Below, piece after piece: positions 9,213 to 17,617 of a stretch of DNA of 64,000 bases. Source of the DNA: Elusimicrobiota bacterium (GTDB lineage: Bacteria; Elusimicrobiota; Elusimicrobia; Elusimicrobiales; UBA9959); assembly GCA_003450815.1 (NCBI GenBank), contig DMES01000077.1, forward strand, positions 1 to 64,000, given 5' to 3'. A program made the position numbers and the translations under genes. The notes under the pieces were generated by a model. It worked only from the letters and a program-made list of their open reading frames with translations. It did not search any database and was not told where the DNA came from. How positions within the stretch are numbered: position 1 is the stretch's first letter; each line of letters opens with the position of its first letter.

Positions 9213-9458
9213 TTATTTTCTCTTTTTGGCTTTTTTGCCGGAATTGACCATTTTGGCGCGGGCCACATCGCCGCCCTTGTCAACATAATAAAGGAAGCCG
9301 TCTTCTTTTTTAATGCCGACCTTGGTCACTTTCTGGGGCTTGCCGCCCTTTTTGCCGCCGCGGGCCATTTTGGCGCGGGAAACATCACCGGCTTTATCTA
9401 TGAAATAGAGGAAGCCTTCCTCTCTCTTTACGCCGACTTTCTGCACTTTTTCACCCAT
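9213..9458 (-). CDS. 81-aa basic protein made of two copies of a ~34-aa motif
   Basis: This small protein is an internal duplication. Residues about 5-36 (KVGVKREEGFLYFIDKAGD..RAKM) and 45-75 (KVGIKKEDGFLYYVDKGGD..RAKM) match nearly position for position and are joined by a Gly/Lys linker. The C-terminal tail is lysine-rich (GKKAKKRK). A good Shine-Dalgarno (AGGAGGGACACC-ATG) and a dedicated terminator show that it is a real monocistronic gene. There is no signal peptide. The basic charge and aromatic beta-like repeats suggest nucleic-acid binding, but that is a guess. I do not know a named family for it. Confidence 0.8.
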   Translation of the reverse strand: MGEKVQKVGVKREEGFLYFIDKAGDVSRAKMARGGKKGGKPQKVTKVGIKKEDGFLYYVDKGGDVARAKMVNSGKKAKKRK

Positions 9459-9582
9459 GGTGTCCCTCCTAAAAATAGTTACTACAGGGAAATTTTACAT
9501 TATCCCGTCGTGAAATGCAACCTTTTTTTGCGCCCTTTTACAAACCACCTCCAATTTTCTAGACTCTAAAGAAAGGAAAACA

Positions 9583-10296
9583 ATGCAGGCATCGCACAAT
9601 ATTATCAGAATGCTTTCGAAACTGGGGTTTTGCTCGCGAAAACAGGCTGTTGAGTATGTTCGCGACGGCAGAGTAACGCTCAACGGACGGGTTACAACCA
9701 GTCCCGGACAGCCCGCCACGCCCAAAGACAAAATACTGGTGGACGGCAAGCCGCCCGCGCGGCAGGAAAAGATCTGCATCCTTTTAAACAAACCGGCCGG
9801 ATGCGTCACCACAAGAAGCGACGAGCTGGGACGGAAGACGGTGTACGATTATCTGGACGGCGCGCCAGGCTGGATTTTTCCCGTAGGCCGTCTGGACCTG
9901 GAATCGGAAGGGCTGCTGGTCTTCACTAACGACACCGCTCTCGGCAACCGCCTGACCGATCCGCGGTACAGGATCCCCCGCACCTATAAAGCTACTATAG
10001 ACGGGATACTTTTACAGCGGGACATGGAAAGAATAATTCACGGCGGGATAGACATCGGCAGGGGCGAATTTACCGGCCCGGCGAAAATTTCCCCCCTCAG
10101 CCGCCAAGGCGGCGCCCAGACGCTGGAAATCACCATTACCGAGGGAAAAAATCGTGAGATACGAAGAATGTTCGAGGCTCTGGGAAGGCGGACTCTGCGG
10201 CTGGAAAGGACCTGTTTCGGTCCATTTAAGCTTGGCAATATTCCGTCGGGAAGCTGGCGCGCGGTCCCCATTCCGAAAGATTTTTCTATTTTCTGA
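9583..10296 (+). CDS. RsuA/RluB-family pseudouridine synthase
   Basis: This 237-aa enzyme isomerises a uridine in rRNA to pseudouridine. An N-terminal S4 RNA-binding domain (MLSKLGFCSRKQAVEYVRDG) is followed by the catalytic domain with GRLDLESEGLLVFTND, whose Asp in GRLD is the nucleophile. EGKNREIRRMFEALG is the RsuA/RluB/E signature. The length fits RluB or RsuA, and I cannot separate 16S from 23S specificity by eye. AAAGGAAA precedes the ATG. The 3' end overlaps the convergent 115-aa gene by 11 bp. Confidence 0.9.
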   Translation: MQASHNIIRMLSKLGFCSRKQAVEYVRDGRVTLNGRVTTSPGQPATPKDKILVDGKPPARQEKICILLNKPAGCVTTRSDELGRKTVYDYLDGAPGWIFPVGRLDLESEGLLVFTNDTALGNRLTDPRYRIPRTYKATIDGILLQRDMERIIHGGIDIGRGEFTGPAKISPLSRQGGAQTLEITITEGKNREIRRMFEALGRRTLRLERTCFGPFKLGNIPSGSWRAVPIPKDFSIF

Positions 10297-10633
10297 TGAA
10301 ATGCGGAAGTTTTTCAGGAAGCTCAAGAGAAAGCTCCACTAGGCCGCGGGGCTTGCCGTCTTTAAGCCACGGGGTCTGATAGATCAGTTTTTTAACGCCG
10401 TTCTTTTCTATGGTGTAAGCGTTCGTAAAAGGCCTTTTCAACATGGCCCTCAGCCTGGCTCTGGCGGGCCCGGGGTGGCAGTCAAGCGCATTGGCCCCCA
10501 CAAGAGCTCTCCCCCCTTTTTTCTGAAAAGCCATGCCGGACTTTTTATTCATTAAAATTATTTTTCCGTCCAGATCGCACACCGTAACAGCAAAATCGAC
10601 CTCTTCCTGCCAGTCGCGCATAATTTTCCCCAT
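10286..10633 (-). CDS. small PAS-like domain protein
   Basis: This 115-aa protein looks like a single PAS fold: VDFAVTVCDLDGKIILMNKKS at the start, a central GANALDCHPGPARA and a late KKLIYQTPWLKDGKPRGLVEL. The CHPG motif is typical of stand-alone PAS domains in DUF438-like and sensor proteins, where heme or another small ligand may bind. No output domain is attached. The start is uncertain: ATG 10633 or ATG 10621. It is divergent from the nitroreductase gene, with a 66-bp shared upstream gap. A sensory role is inferred from the fold only. Confidence 0.65.
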   Translation of the reverse strand: MGKIMRDWQEEVDFAVTVCDLDGKIILMNKKSGMAFQKKGGRALVGANALDCHPGPARARLRAMLKRPFTNAYTIEKNGVKKLIYQTPWLKDGKPRGLVELSLELPEKLPHFIRK

Positions 10634-10699
10634 TTGGTATCTTTCAAATTCTCAAAATAGTTCCACTTAAACCGCTGTTCTATTTTATAAAATATAGTC

Positions 10700-11272
10700 A
10701 TGCTCCAATCCACGTTTTTAGAGCTTGTTTCAAAACGGCGCAGCATAAGAAAATACAAGCCCCTGCCGGTGGAAAGGGAAAAGCTGCTGCTCTGCCTTGA
10801 GGCTGCGCGCCTGGCCCCGTCGGCCTGCAACGCGCAACCATACCGCTTTATAGTGGTGGATGAGCCTGAACTTAAAGAAAAAGTATCAAAAGCCGCTTTC
10901 TCCGGAGTTTACTCAGGCTGCAAATTCGCCGCCGGAGCCGGCGCGCTGGTGTTTGTGGTTTCGGAAACAGGAAAATTCAGCGCCTGGCTCGGCAACCGCG
11001 TCCAAAGCACGGATTTCCGGCTGGTGGATATAGGCATAGCCGCCGAGCATTTTGTGCTGGCTGCCTCCGAGCAGGGCCTCGGCACCTGCTGGCTCGGCTG
11101 GTTCAACGCCAAATCGGCGGCCCGCGCCCTTGGCCTTGGGCCCGGGAAGAAGGTGGAAATAATGCTTTCTGTGGGCTACCCGGACGAGGATCCCTCCCAG
11201 AGAAAAAGAAAAAACATGGAAGAGTTTTCCGTTTTTAATAATTCCAGCCGCCCGCAGCAGGCGGTTGAATAA
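10700..11272 (+). CDS. nitroreductase-family FMN oxidoreductase
   Basis: This 190-aa flavoprotein of the nitroreductase superfamily starts with the FMN-phosphate-binding segment KRRSIRKYKPLPVE, followed by ARLAPSACNAQPYRFIV. The C-terminal half has ASEQGLGTCWLGWF and VGYPDE, also family-typical. Such enzymes reduce quinones, nitro compounds or other substrates with NAD(P)H, and the substrate is not predictable here. TATAAAATATAG immediately before the ATG may be a -10 box giving a very short leader. Confidence 0.85.
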   Translation: MLQSTFLELVSKRRSIRKYKPLPVEREKLLLCLEAARLAPSACNAQPYRFIVVDEPELKEKVSKAAFSGVYSGCKFAAGAGALVFVVSETGKFSAWLGNRVQSTDFRLVDIGIAAEHFVLAASEQGLGTCWLGWFNAKSAARALGLGPGKKVEIMLSVGYPDEDPSQRKRKNMEEFSVFNNSSRPQQAVE

Positions 11273-11319
11273 ATTTGCCCGCGGAGAGATGTCAGTATTC
11301 AAAGGAAAGGGATGTTAAA

Positions 11320-11724
11320 ATGAAAACTGCGATACTTTTTGTTGTTTTTACGGCGGTTTGTTTTCCAGCGGCCGCGCTGGCCGAAAGCGGCTGCCCCAAG
11401 GGGCAGGAAACCTGCTCGGCTTCGTCTAAAAGTTCTTCGGATTTTTTAAAAGCTGTTGAAGATATCCGTAAAGCCACTTCCGCGGCCATAGTAAAAGCGC
11501 CGGAGCGGGCCGATTTGCGGGACGCAAAAGGACAGAAAACGGTTTCCCCGAATCCCACAACAACCCCGGTTCCGGATTATTCCGCCTCAGCGGAAATCCA
11601 GGAAAGCGCGGCTCCCGCCCCGAAAGGCCTTTCCAGGCCCGCATGGCTCTTGCTTGTCGGAGGCGGCCTTGCGGCGCTTTACTATTATTTGAAAGACGGG
11701 AAACGAAGAGGCAATAAAAAATGA
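11320..11724 (+). CDS. exported protein with C-terminal membrane anchor, unknown function
   Basis: This 134-aa protein begins at ATG 11320 after AAAGGAAAGG. A signal peptide (MKTAILFVVFTAVCFPAAALA) is followed by a short two-Cys segment (SGCPKGQETCS), a Ser/Ala/Pro-rich low-complexity region, a C-terminal hydrophobic segment (WLLLVGGGLAALYYYL) and a Lys/Arg tail. The layout suggests a bitopic envelope protein. Its stop overlaps the next start (ATGA), so it is co-translated with the membrane protein that follows. I recognise no family. Confidence 0.65.
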   Translation: MKTAILFVVFTAVCFPAAALAESGCPKGQETCSASSKSSSDFLKAVEDIRKATSAAIVKAPERADLRDAKGQKTVSPNPTTTPVPDYSASAEIQESAAPAPKGLSRPAWLLLVGGGLAALYYYLKDGKRRGNKK

Positions 11725-12431
11725 ATCTTGTCGATCCGGAAAATTTCAGGCGCGCTTCAACTTTTATACATGTTTCACAGGGAGCCGCTCTTTTGGTTTT
11801 GGGCGCGGTGGAAGCCTACACTATTGATAACAAGGCAAAGAGAACCCATTTTCTTCCTCCCGCCGCTTTTCTTGTCGCCTCAGCCCTTATGCTGTGCTCG
11901 GTTTTTTATTTTTTGGGCGGCTGGAAATTGCAGACGGTTCGCGACGCGCTTGAGCTTCGGGCCGGTTTTTATGTTTTCACGGCTTTCGCCTGGTTTTTTA
12001 CCGCGGCCGGCTTGAGCCGCCTTATGGCGCTCTACATGGGCGAAAAGGGCGGGCTCTGGCAATTTTTATTTTTGGGATTCCTCTGCGTTATAGGCCTGCT
12101 TTACTTCAGCGTACCTTACAGAGTTAACGAAACGGCCTGGGATCCGGTATTTGCCGCGCACACGGCTATGGGCTTTACTTTAATCGCAGCTACGATCATG
12201 AAAGTTTTTAACTTTTTCATCAAAATAAAGGCTTTAAACGTAATATGGGCCATTTTAATTCTTACCACAGCCGGACAGCTGCTGTTTTACCGCGAAGACC
12301 CGCGCGCGTTTGAATACCATTCGGTAACCCTTCAGTCTTCTCCCGCGCCACAGGTTCCGGCGGCAAAAGATACAGCGCCAAAAACGACCTTAAATGCCAA
12401 GCCTGCTGATAAAAAACGGCCTTCTCATTGA
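11721..12431 (+). CDS. polytopic membrane protein of unknown function
   Basis: This 236-aa protein has about six hydrophobic segments between residues 15 and 190 and a soluble Ala/Pro/Lys-rich C-terminal tail. The ATGA overlap couples it to the preceding exported protein, and its last 38 nt overlap the pyrC reading frame. No conserved catalytic residues are evident. It might form a small envelope unit with the preceding gene, but the function is unknown. Confidence 0.65.
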   Translation: MNLVDPENFRRASTFIHVSQGAALLVLGAVEAYTIDNKAKRTHFLPPAAFLVASALMLCSVFYFLGGWKLQTVRDALELRAGFYVFTAFAWFFTAAGLSRLMALYMGEKGGLWQFLFLGFLCVIGLLYFSVPYRVNETAWDPVFAAHTAMGFTLIAATIMKVFNFFIKIKALNVIWAILILTTAGQLLFYREDPRAFEYHSVTLQSSPAPQVPAAKDTAPKTTLNAKPADKKRPSH

Positions 12432-13680
12432 TCCCGCCTCTAAAACCGAGCATAACGGCGACCTGCTGATAAAAAACGGCCGCATCGCCGGTGTTGGCCC
12501 GAGCCTTGCCATCCCGCCAAGAACCGAAATTTACCCCGCCGCCGGGCTCTGGGTTTTTCCCGGGTTTATTGACCTGCATATCCACGCGCGCGAGCCCGGA
12601 GATGAAGAAGCCGAAACACTGCCCACTGCCGCGCGCGCAGCCGCCGCCGGCGGCATAACCTCCGTTCTTTTAATGCCGAATACAAGGCCGCCCATAGACA
12701 GCCCTGCTTTGCTTAGGAAATTCATCATTAAAGCGCGCCGTCAGAGCATGGTAAATATGTTTTTCGCCGCCGCAGCCACTGCCGGCCGGAAGGGCAAAAA
12801 ACTTTCTCCGTTAAAAAAACTTAAAGCCGCCGGCGCAGCCGCTTTTACCGACGATGGCTCTTCGCTTTCCGACCCCGCCCTGCTGATGGCAGCTCTTAAG
12901 TCCGCCAAACACCTTAAAATCCCGCTGCTTGACCACCCTGAGGATTTTAACCTGACCGGGAAGGGCGTTATTGACGAAAGCGCGTCCAGACGGTTTAAGC
13001 TTCCCGCTATCGCCAGGGAGGCTGAGATTTTCGCCGTTTTGCGTGATATCTTTGCGGCCGGCTCATCCGGCCCGATACATTTACAGCACCTCAGCTGCGC
13101 CGGCAGCATTGCGGCCGTGCGCGCCGCGAAAAAACTAGGCCTGCCCATAACCGCCGAGACCTGCCCGCATTATTTTTCGCTGACCTCCGACGACATCCGG
13201 CGGCCCGACGCCGATTTTAAAATGAAACCTCCCTTAAGGCGGGAAGCCGACCGCTTGGCCGTCATACGGGGACTTGCCGACGGAACGATAGATGCCATAG
13301 CCTCAGACCACGCGCCGCACCGGGCCGGCGACAAGGCGCTGGGATTTATTAAAGCTCCTTTTGGAATTATCGGGCTTGAAACCATGGTTCCCCTAGCCCT
13401 GACTGAGCTAGTGGGCGCGGGCCGCATAAGCAGGCTGCGGTTGGCGGAACTTTTAAGTTTCAATCCCGCGCACATACTCGGACTTAAAACCAAAGGCGCC
13501 CTTAAAAAAGGGTTTGACGCGGACCTCACTATAATAGACCCGCGCGCTATTTACCGCGTGCCGGAAATATTTTTTTCAAAATCCTCCAATTCCCCCTTCA
13601 AGGGCCGCAGCCTCAAGGGCCGCCCGGCCGCTGTTATTGTCAGGGGCTGTTTCATATTCAGGAACGGAAAAATTCTCTAA
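12394..13680 (+). CDS. pyrC: dihydroorotase PyrC (class I)
   Basis: This 428-aa zinc amidohydrolase interconverts carbamoyl-aspartate and dihydroorotate in pyrimidine synthesis. FIDLHIHAREPGDEEAETL carries the HxH metal ligands. The middle holds KIPLLDHPED, IHLQHLSCAGS and TAETCPHYF with further His ligands. IASDHAPH supplies the last Asp. The length and motifs fit class I dihydroorotases of the PyrC/AllB group. Its 5' end overlaps the upstream membrane-protein gene by 38 nt in another frame. It precedes pyrDFE after a 273-bp repeat-containing gap. Confidence 0.93.
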   Translation: MPSLLIKNGLLIDPASKTEHNGDLLIKNGRIAGVGPSLAIPPRTEIYPAAGLWVFPGFIDLHIHAREPGDEEAETLPTAARAAAAGGITSVLLMPNTRPPIDSPALLRKFIIKARRQSMVNMFFAAAATAGRKGKKLSPLKKLKAAGAAAFTDDGSSLSDPALLMAALKSAKHLKIPLLDHPEDFNLTGKGVIDESASRRFKLPAIAREAEIFAVLRDIFAAGSSGPIHLQHLSCAGSIAAVRAAKKLGLPITAETCPHYFSLTSDDIRRPDADFKMKPPLRREADRLAVIRGLADGTIDAIASDHAPHRAGDKALGFIKAPFGIIGLETMVPLALTELVGAGRISRLRLAELLSFNPAHILGLKTKGALKKGFDADLTIIDPRAIYRVPEIFFSKSSNSPFKGRSLKGRPAAVIVRGCFIFRNGKIL

Positions 13681-13729
13681 AACATTCGTCTTCCAATTTG
13701 CCTTACCTGAAAAACCCAGTTGCTTCGTC

Positions 13730-13798
13730 ACACCGGCGAAAGCCGGTGTCCAGATACCGACGGAACTCTGAATTCCGGTTTACACCGGAACAAAAAAA
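13730..13798. repeat. CCGG-type interspersed palindromes, possible pyrC terminator
   Basis: A perfect stem ACACCGGC-GAAA-GCCGGTGT (13730-13749) is followed by TTCCGGT-TTAC-ACCGGAA (13773-13790) and a run of A. The second stem may stop transcription. The same two-part layout (CGTCAC.CCGGCGAA, then TCCAG, TACCG, ATTCCGG, CCGGAA) recurs at about 20430-20530, so this is a dispersed repeat family. Confidence 0.6.
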
Positions 13799-13953
13799 AT
13801 CAGCTTGCTCTGACACTTATGGTATTGTAACTGAGGAATTCAGGCTAGGGCACTTACAAATCCCGTAAGCAATGATAAAACAATGTTATTGCCGCCCGGC
13901 CTTAAGCCTGCTGTCGCGCCGGGTCTGACATAAAAGGTAAAATATATTAATAC

Positions 13954-14997
13954 ATGGGCTTCTTATACCGAAAACTCGTCAGGCGCCTGCTGTTTGGCTT
14001 CAATCCGGAGCTCGCCCACAATGCCGCCATCAGAAGCGCCGGCGTGCTTCAAAGCTTTAAACTGGCGAATTTAATAACCGAACTGCTTTCAAAAGCCAAA
14101 GATTTTCCCGTGTCGGTTGCGGGCCTGAAATTTAAAAATCCCGTGGGCCTTGCGGCCGGGTTTGACAAGGATTGCGAGGTTCCAAAATTCCTTTCCCGCC
14201 TTGGGTTCGGCTTTCTTGAGCTGGGTACCGTAACGCTGCGCCCTCAGAACGGCAACCCCAAGCCCCGTCTTTTCAGGATAAGCGAAAAAAAAGCCCTCAT
14301 CAACCGCATGGGGTTCAACAACGCCGGCGCCTACCAGGCCGCGCGCTCGCTTGAGCGCCTGCTGCCGCTGGATATCCCCGTGGGCATAAATATCGGCAAG
14401 AACGCGGACTGTTCGCTTGCCCTCGCGCCGAAAAACTATCTGGAGGCGCTTAAAATACTTTATCCTTACGGAGATTATTTCGCCGTAAATATCAGCTCGC
14501 CTAACACACTGCAGCTGCGCGAGCTTCATCAGAAAGAGAAATTGGAGAGCCTGCTGGACCCCATGCTTGATTTCGCTTCCGGCCAAAAAATAAAAAAACC
14601 GTTTTTTATAAAAATCTCGCCCGACCTTGAAGCTTCGGAGCTTGAAAGCGCCGTTTCCACCGCCGTGTCGCGTGGCTTCGGTCTCATTGCCTCCAACACC
14701 ACCACCAGGAGGGACGGCCTTCCCCAGCGCTGGCAGAACCACGAGGGCGGCTTAAGCGGAGCGCTTCTTAAAAAACTGGCTGACCAAATACTTAAAAAAA
14801 CAGCCATGCTTGCCGCCGGGCGGGTGCCCATTATTGGCGTGGGCGGGGTCTGCGACGGGCCTTCAGCCATAAAAAAGCTCAGGCTTGGCGCGGATTTGGT
14901 ACAGGTTTACTCCGGGCTTATTTATGAGGGCCCTTTTTTGGTGAAAGAAATTCTTGAATACATGGATAAAATAGGCTATCGTGGAGGCGCGCGATGA
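13954..14997 (+). CDS. pyrD: dihydroorotate dehydrogenase (quinone) PyrD, class 2
   Basis: This 347-aa FMN enzyme oxidises dihydroorotate to orotate and passes electrons to membrane quinone. The N-terminal amphipathic stretch (YRKLVRRLLFGFNPELAHNA) is the class 2 membrane-association helix. VGLAAGFDKD, ELGTVTLRPQ, NRMGFNNAG and NISSPNTLQLRELH are FMN and substrate motifs, and the class 2 catalytic Ser lies in the last. ASNTTTRRDG and GVGGVCDG complete the site. No Shine-Dalgarno is visible. It heads a tight pyrD-pyrF-pyrE operon. Confidence 0.95.
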   Translation: MGFLYRKLVRRLLFGFNPELAHNAAIRSAGVLQSFKLANLITELLSKAKDFPVSVAGLKFKNPVGLAAGFDKDCEVPKFLSRLGFGFLELGTVTLRPQNGNPKPRLFRISEKKALINRMGFNNAGAYQAARSLERLLPLDIPVGINIGKNADCSLALAPKNYLEALKILYPYGDYFAVNISSPNTLQLRELHQKEKLESLLDPMLDFASGQKIKKPFFIKISPDLEASELESAVSTAVSRGFGLIASNTTTRRDGLPQRWQNHEGGLSGALLKKLADQILKKTAMLAAGRVPIIGVGGVCDGPSAIKKLRLGADLVQVYSGLIYEGPFLVKEILEYMDKIGYRGGAR

Positions 14998-15677
14998 CAA
15001 AAAAAACCGGGCTGATAGCGGCTTTGGATACGCCGGACTTAAAAAAAACGGAGGAGTTGCTGAAACAGCTCAGCGGAGTGGTTGATTTTTACAAAGTTGG
15101 CTCCGGACTTTTTACCGCCGCCGGCCCCGCCGCCGTAGAACTTGCGCTCAAATACGGCAAAAAGGTTTTTTTAGACCTGAAATTTCACGATATCCCGAAT
15201 ACCGTAGCCTCGGCCGTAAAAAGCGCGGCTTCGCTAGGCGTTTATTCTGTTTCACTGCATCTATCGGGAGGCGCTGAAATGCTTAAGGCCTGCACCGCGC
15301 TTGAGAAAAAACCAAAACTATGGGGAATAACGGTGCTTACCAGCCTTGACGAACATGAGCTTTTCCGCAGCGGGTTCCGCTGCGGCGTACTGAAGACCGC
15401 GCGCGGATTGGCGGCAATGGGCGCTGAAAACGGGGCGGACGGCGTGGTGTGCTCGCCGCTTGAAGCTGCGGATATTAAAAAAACGCACGGCGACAAAATC
15501 ACCGTCATCACCCCGGGCGTGCGCCTTGAAAGCGCGGGCGATGACCAGAAAAGAACGCTTACCCCGAAAGAAGCTGCCGCAGCCGGAGCGGATTTCATAG
15601 TGGTTGGAAGGCCGATAATTAACGCTGAAAACCCCGCAGCAGCAGCAGCAGCTTTTCTTGAGGCATTAAAACAATAA
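14994..15677 (+). CDS. pyrF: orotidine 5'-phosphate decarboxylase PyrF
   Basis: This 227-aa TIM-barrel enzyme converts OMP to UMP. The catalytic K-D-x-K-x-D array is seen in VFLDLKFHDIPNT near residue 60. The phosphate-binding strands VITPGVR and GADFIVVGRPI are present. The start overlaps the pyrD stop as ATGA. It ends one base before pyrE, confirming one transcription unit for the last steps of UMP synthesis. Confidence 0.95.
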   Translation: MTKKTGLIAALDTPDLKKTEELLKQLSGVVDFYKVGSGLFTAAGPAAVELALKYGKKVFLDLKFHDIPNTVASAVKSAASLGVYSVSLHLSGGAEMLKACTALEKKPKLWGITVLTSLDEHELFRSGFRCGVLKTARGLAAMGAENGADGVVCSPLEAADIKKTHGDKITVITPGVRLESAGDDQKRTLTPKEAAAAGADFIVVGRPIINAENPAAAAAAFLEALKQ

Positions 15678-15678
15678 A

Positions 15679-16248
15679 ATGTTACAGAATTTAAGAGCCT
15701 ATTTCGAAGCCTGCGGGGCCCTGCTGGAGGGACATTTTATTTTGTCCTCCGGCCTGCACAGCCCGAACTACGCGCAATGCGCGCTGGCGCTTAAAAACCC
15801 GGCTAAAGCCGCTGAAATGGCGCTGGAACTTAAGGCGCGCTGGCATGGGCCGCATCCGGATTTAATCCTTTCGCCGGCCATGGGCGGACTTATAATCGGC
15901 CACGAAACAGCCAAAGCCTTCGGCGTTGATTTTCTCTTTACCGAGAGGGAGAACGGCGCAATGACGCTCAGGCGCGGCTTCAGCCTTAAAAAGGACGCTA
16001 AAGTAATTATCGTCGAAGATGTTTTTACCACAGGCAAATCCACACGCGAAACCGCGGCTGTGGCCGCCGGCTACGGCGCCACGGTTATAGGGGCAATGTC
16101 GGTGATAGACAGGATGGGGAGCGCTGAAAAGCTGGAGTTTCCATCCGTGAGTCTGCTTAAGATGGATTTAATTCTTTACAAGCCGGAAACCTGCCCGCTA
16201 TGCGCACAAAAACTTCCGCTGATAAAACCCGGCTCAAGAAGCCTTTAA
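15679..16248 (+). CDS. pyrE: orotate phosphoribosyltransferase PyrE
   Basis: This 189-aa enzyme joins orotate and PRPP to form OMP. FILSSGLHSPNYAQCA is the N-terminal orotate loop. The PRPP-binding motif VIIVEDVFTTGKSTRET lies near residues 109-125. The late CPLC-AQKLP motif fits the longer PyrE type. It begins one base after the pyrF stop. No carbamoyltransferase (pyrB) or carAB is near, so early steps are encoded elsewhere. Confidence 0.94.
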   Translation: MLQNLRAYFEACGALLEGHFILSSGLHSPNYAQCALALKNPAKAAEMALELKARWHGPHPDLILSPAMGGLIIGHETAKAFGVDFLFTERENGAMTLRRGFSLKKDAKVIIVEDVFTTGKSTRETAAVAAGYGATVIGAMSVIDRMGSAEKLEFPSVSLLKMDLILYKPETCPLCAQKLPLIKPGSRSL

Positions 16249-16257
16249 CCTATCCAA

Positions 16258-16640
16258 GGAAATGGGGTCAGCCCATGGCAATAACTTAAGAAAAGGCGCT
16301 TTTCTATATTATTAGTTCTCCGAATGCTTCTGGGTGGGTGAATCCGCCGTACCATAAATAAGGGTGGGATTACTTATTACATAAAAAGAAAGCTAAAACT
16401 ATAATCTGCGCGGGTGGCACGGGACTGGATAAGCAAAACGCTCCGGAGCCCGACGCTTGCGTAGCGCGGCGGGCGAGGATGCGAAGGGCGGGCACGGTGT
16501 TGCCCGACCCTGGTTTTGCGTTCCAGTCCCGCGCCAGGCCCCGCGCTCTCAAGGGATAAGCCGCCGTTTAAAGTTTCTGGGTATTCCCTTGTGAAAGACG
16601 AGGGCTTAAGTTAGTGCTATTCGGGGCTGACCCCATTTCC
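16258..16640. mobile_element. 383-bp MITE-like element with nested inverted repeats
   Basis: Perfect 17-bp terminal inverted repeats (GGAAATGGGGTCAGCCC at 16258-16274, reverse complement at 16624-16640) are followed on the inside of both ends by a TAACTTAAG word. A second inverted pair (CGGGACTGGA..GCAAAAC) lies inside at 16420-16441 and 16513-16531. No coding frame is convincing. The GGGGTCAG-type ends resemble palindromes moved by REP-associated tyrosine transposases. No transposase is in the window. It fills the pyrE-ccdA gap. Confidence 0.65.
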
Positions 16641-16646
16641 CTGGCC

Positions 16647-17330
16647 TTAGCCAACAAACATCAGTTTATCCAAAAATAAAAGCACCCCGGCTCCTATAAG
16701 TATCACCCCTGCCGCTATTTCTATATAGCGAAGAGCCCCTTTAAAACGCCCTATAAAGGTAAAAAATCTGGCGGTAAGGAACGCGGCAGCCAAAAACGGC
16801 ACGGCCATGCCCGCCGAATAAACCAGAAGCAGAATTACGCCTTTGGCGGCAGTCCCCGAAACGGCGGCCAATCCAAGTATAAACGCGAGTATCGGCCCTA
16901 TGCAGGGCGACCAGCCCAAAGCGAAAGCAAAACCCATTAAAAAAGCCCCCGCCGGCCCGCCGGCCAGACCGCGCATTGAGAAGCGTTTTTCATAGTTAAG
17001 GAAATTAAGGTTAAACAAGCCGGTCATATGCACACCCAAAAGGACCATCACCACTCCGAATATCTTTGCCAGTACCTCTTTATGCGAAGCCAGCAAATCG
17101 CCCAGCGCCGAAGCGGCCGCGCCCATTATGGCGAACACCGTTGTAAAGCCAAGCACAAAAAAAGCGGCTGAAATAACCACTTTGCGCGTAAGCACTTTGG
17201 GGTCGCCTTTTATAAGCTCGCTCGCTGAAAACCCGGAGAGCATGGAAAGATACCCCGGCAGCAACGGCAAAACACAGGGCGAAAAAAAAGACATAACCCC
17301 CGCCCCGAAAGCAGCAGCCAAATGTCCCAT
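16647..17330 (-). CDS. ccdA: CcdA-type cytochrome c biogenesis / thiol-electron transporter
   Basis: This 227-aa membrane protein of the DsbD/CcdA family carries electrons from cytoplasmic thioredoxin across the inner membrane for cytochrome c maturation or other periplasmic thiol reduction. Six hydrophobic segments are evident. The two redox Cys sit in FFSPCVLPLLPGY in helix 1 and GWSPCIGPILAF in helix 4. I take ATG 17330, as AAAGG lies nine bases upstream. A GTG nine bases further up is in frame. No periplasmic thioredoxin-like partner is adjacent. Confidence 0.9.
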   Translation of the reverse strand: MGHLAAAFGAGVMSFFSPCVLPLLPGYLSMLSGFSASELIKGDPKVLTRKVVISAAFFVLGFTTVFAIMGAAASALGDLLASHKEVLAKIFGVVMVLLGVHMTGLFNLNFLNYEKRFSMRGLAGGPAGAFLMGFAFALGWSPCIGPILAFILGLAAVSGTAAKGVILLLVYSAGMAVPFLAAAFLTARFFTFIGRFKGALRYIEIAAGVILIGAGVLLFLDKLMFVG

Positions 17331-17394
17331 AATGTACACCTTTAAAGCAAAAGCATTAAAATTTCTTCTTAAGTATTATGCGCTGACAAAACAA

Positions 17395-17607
17395 GGGGAC
17401 GTTGCTTAAACGCTTAAATGCCCGCACCGAGGCATTTCCAAACTGTCTTCATTAATGCCGCACTGTTTACACTACCGACCGTCTTGCGCTGATAACAATA
17501 CCCTGCTCTCGACACACTACTGCATGATACTTGAAACATCAATCTCCGTTCCAACTCGTATCGGTATGTCCAAGGGCGTGGCGTTTAAGCGTTTAAGCAA
17601 CGTCCCC
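17395..17607. mobile_element. 213-bp MITE-like element with 24-bp terminal inverted repeats
   Basis: The ends 17395-17418 and 17584-17607 are perfect 24-bp inverted repeats starting GGGGACGTTGCTTAAACGC. The interior has no gene. GGGGACGTT-type ends are known from REP/BIME elements mobilised by RAYT transposases. That link is by resemblance only. It occupies nearly all of the gap between ccdA and the next gene. Confidence 0.65.
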
Positions 17608-17617
17608 CGCCGGGCTT

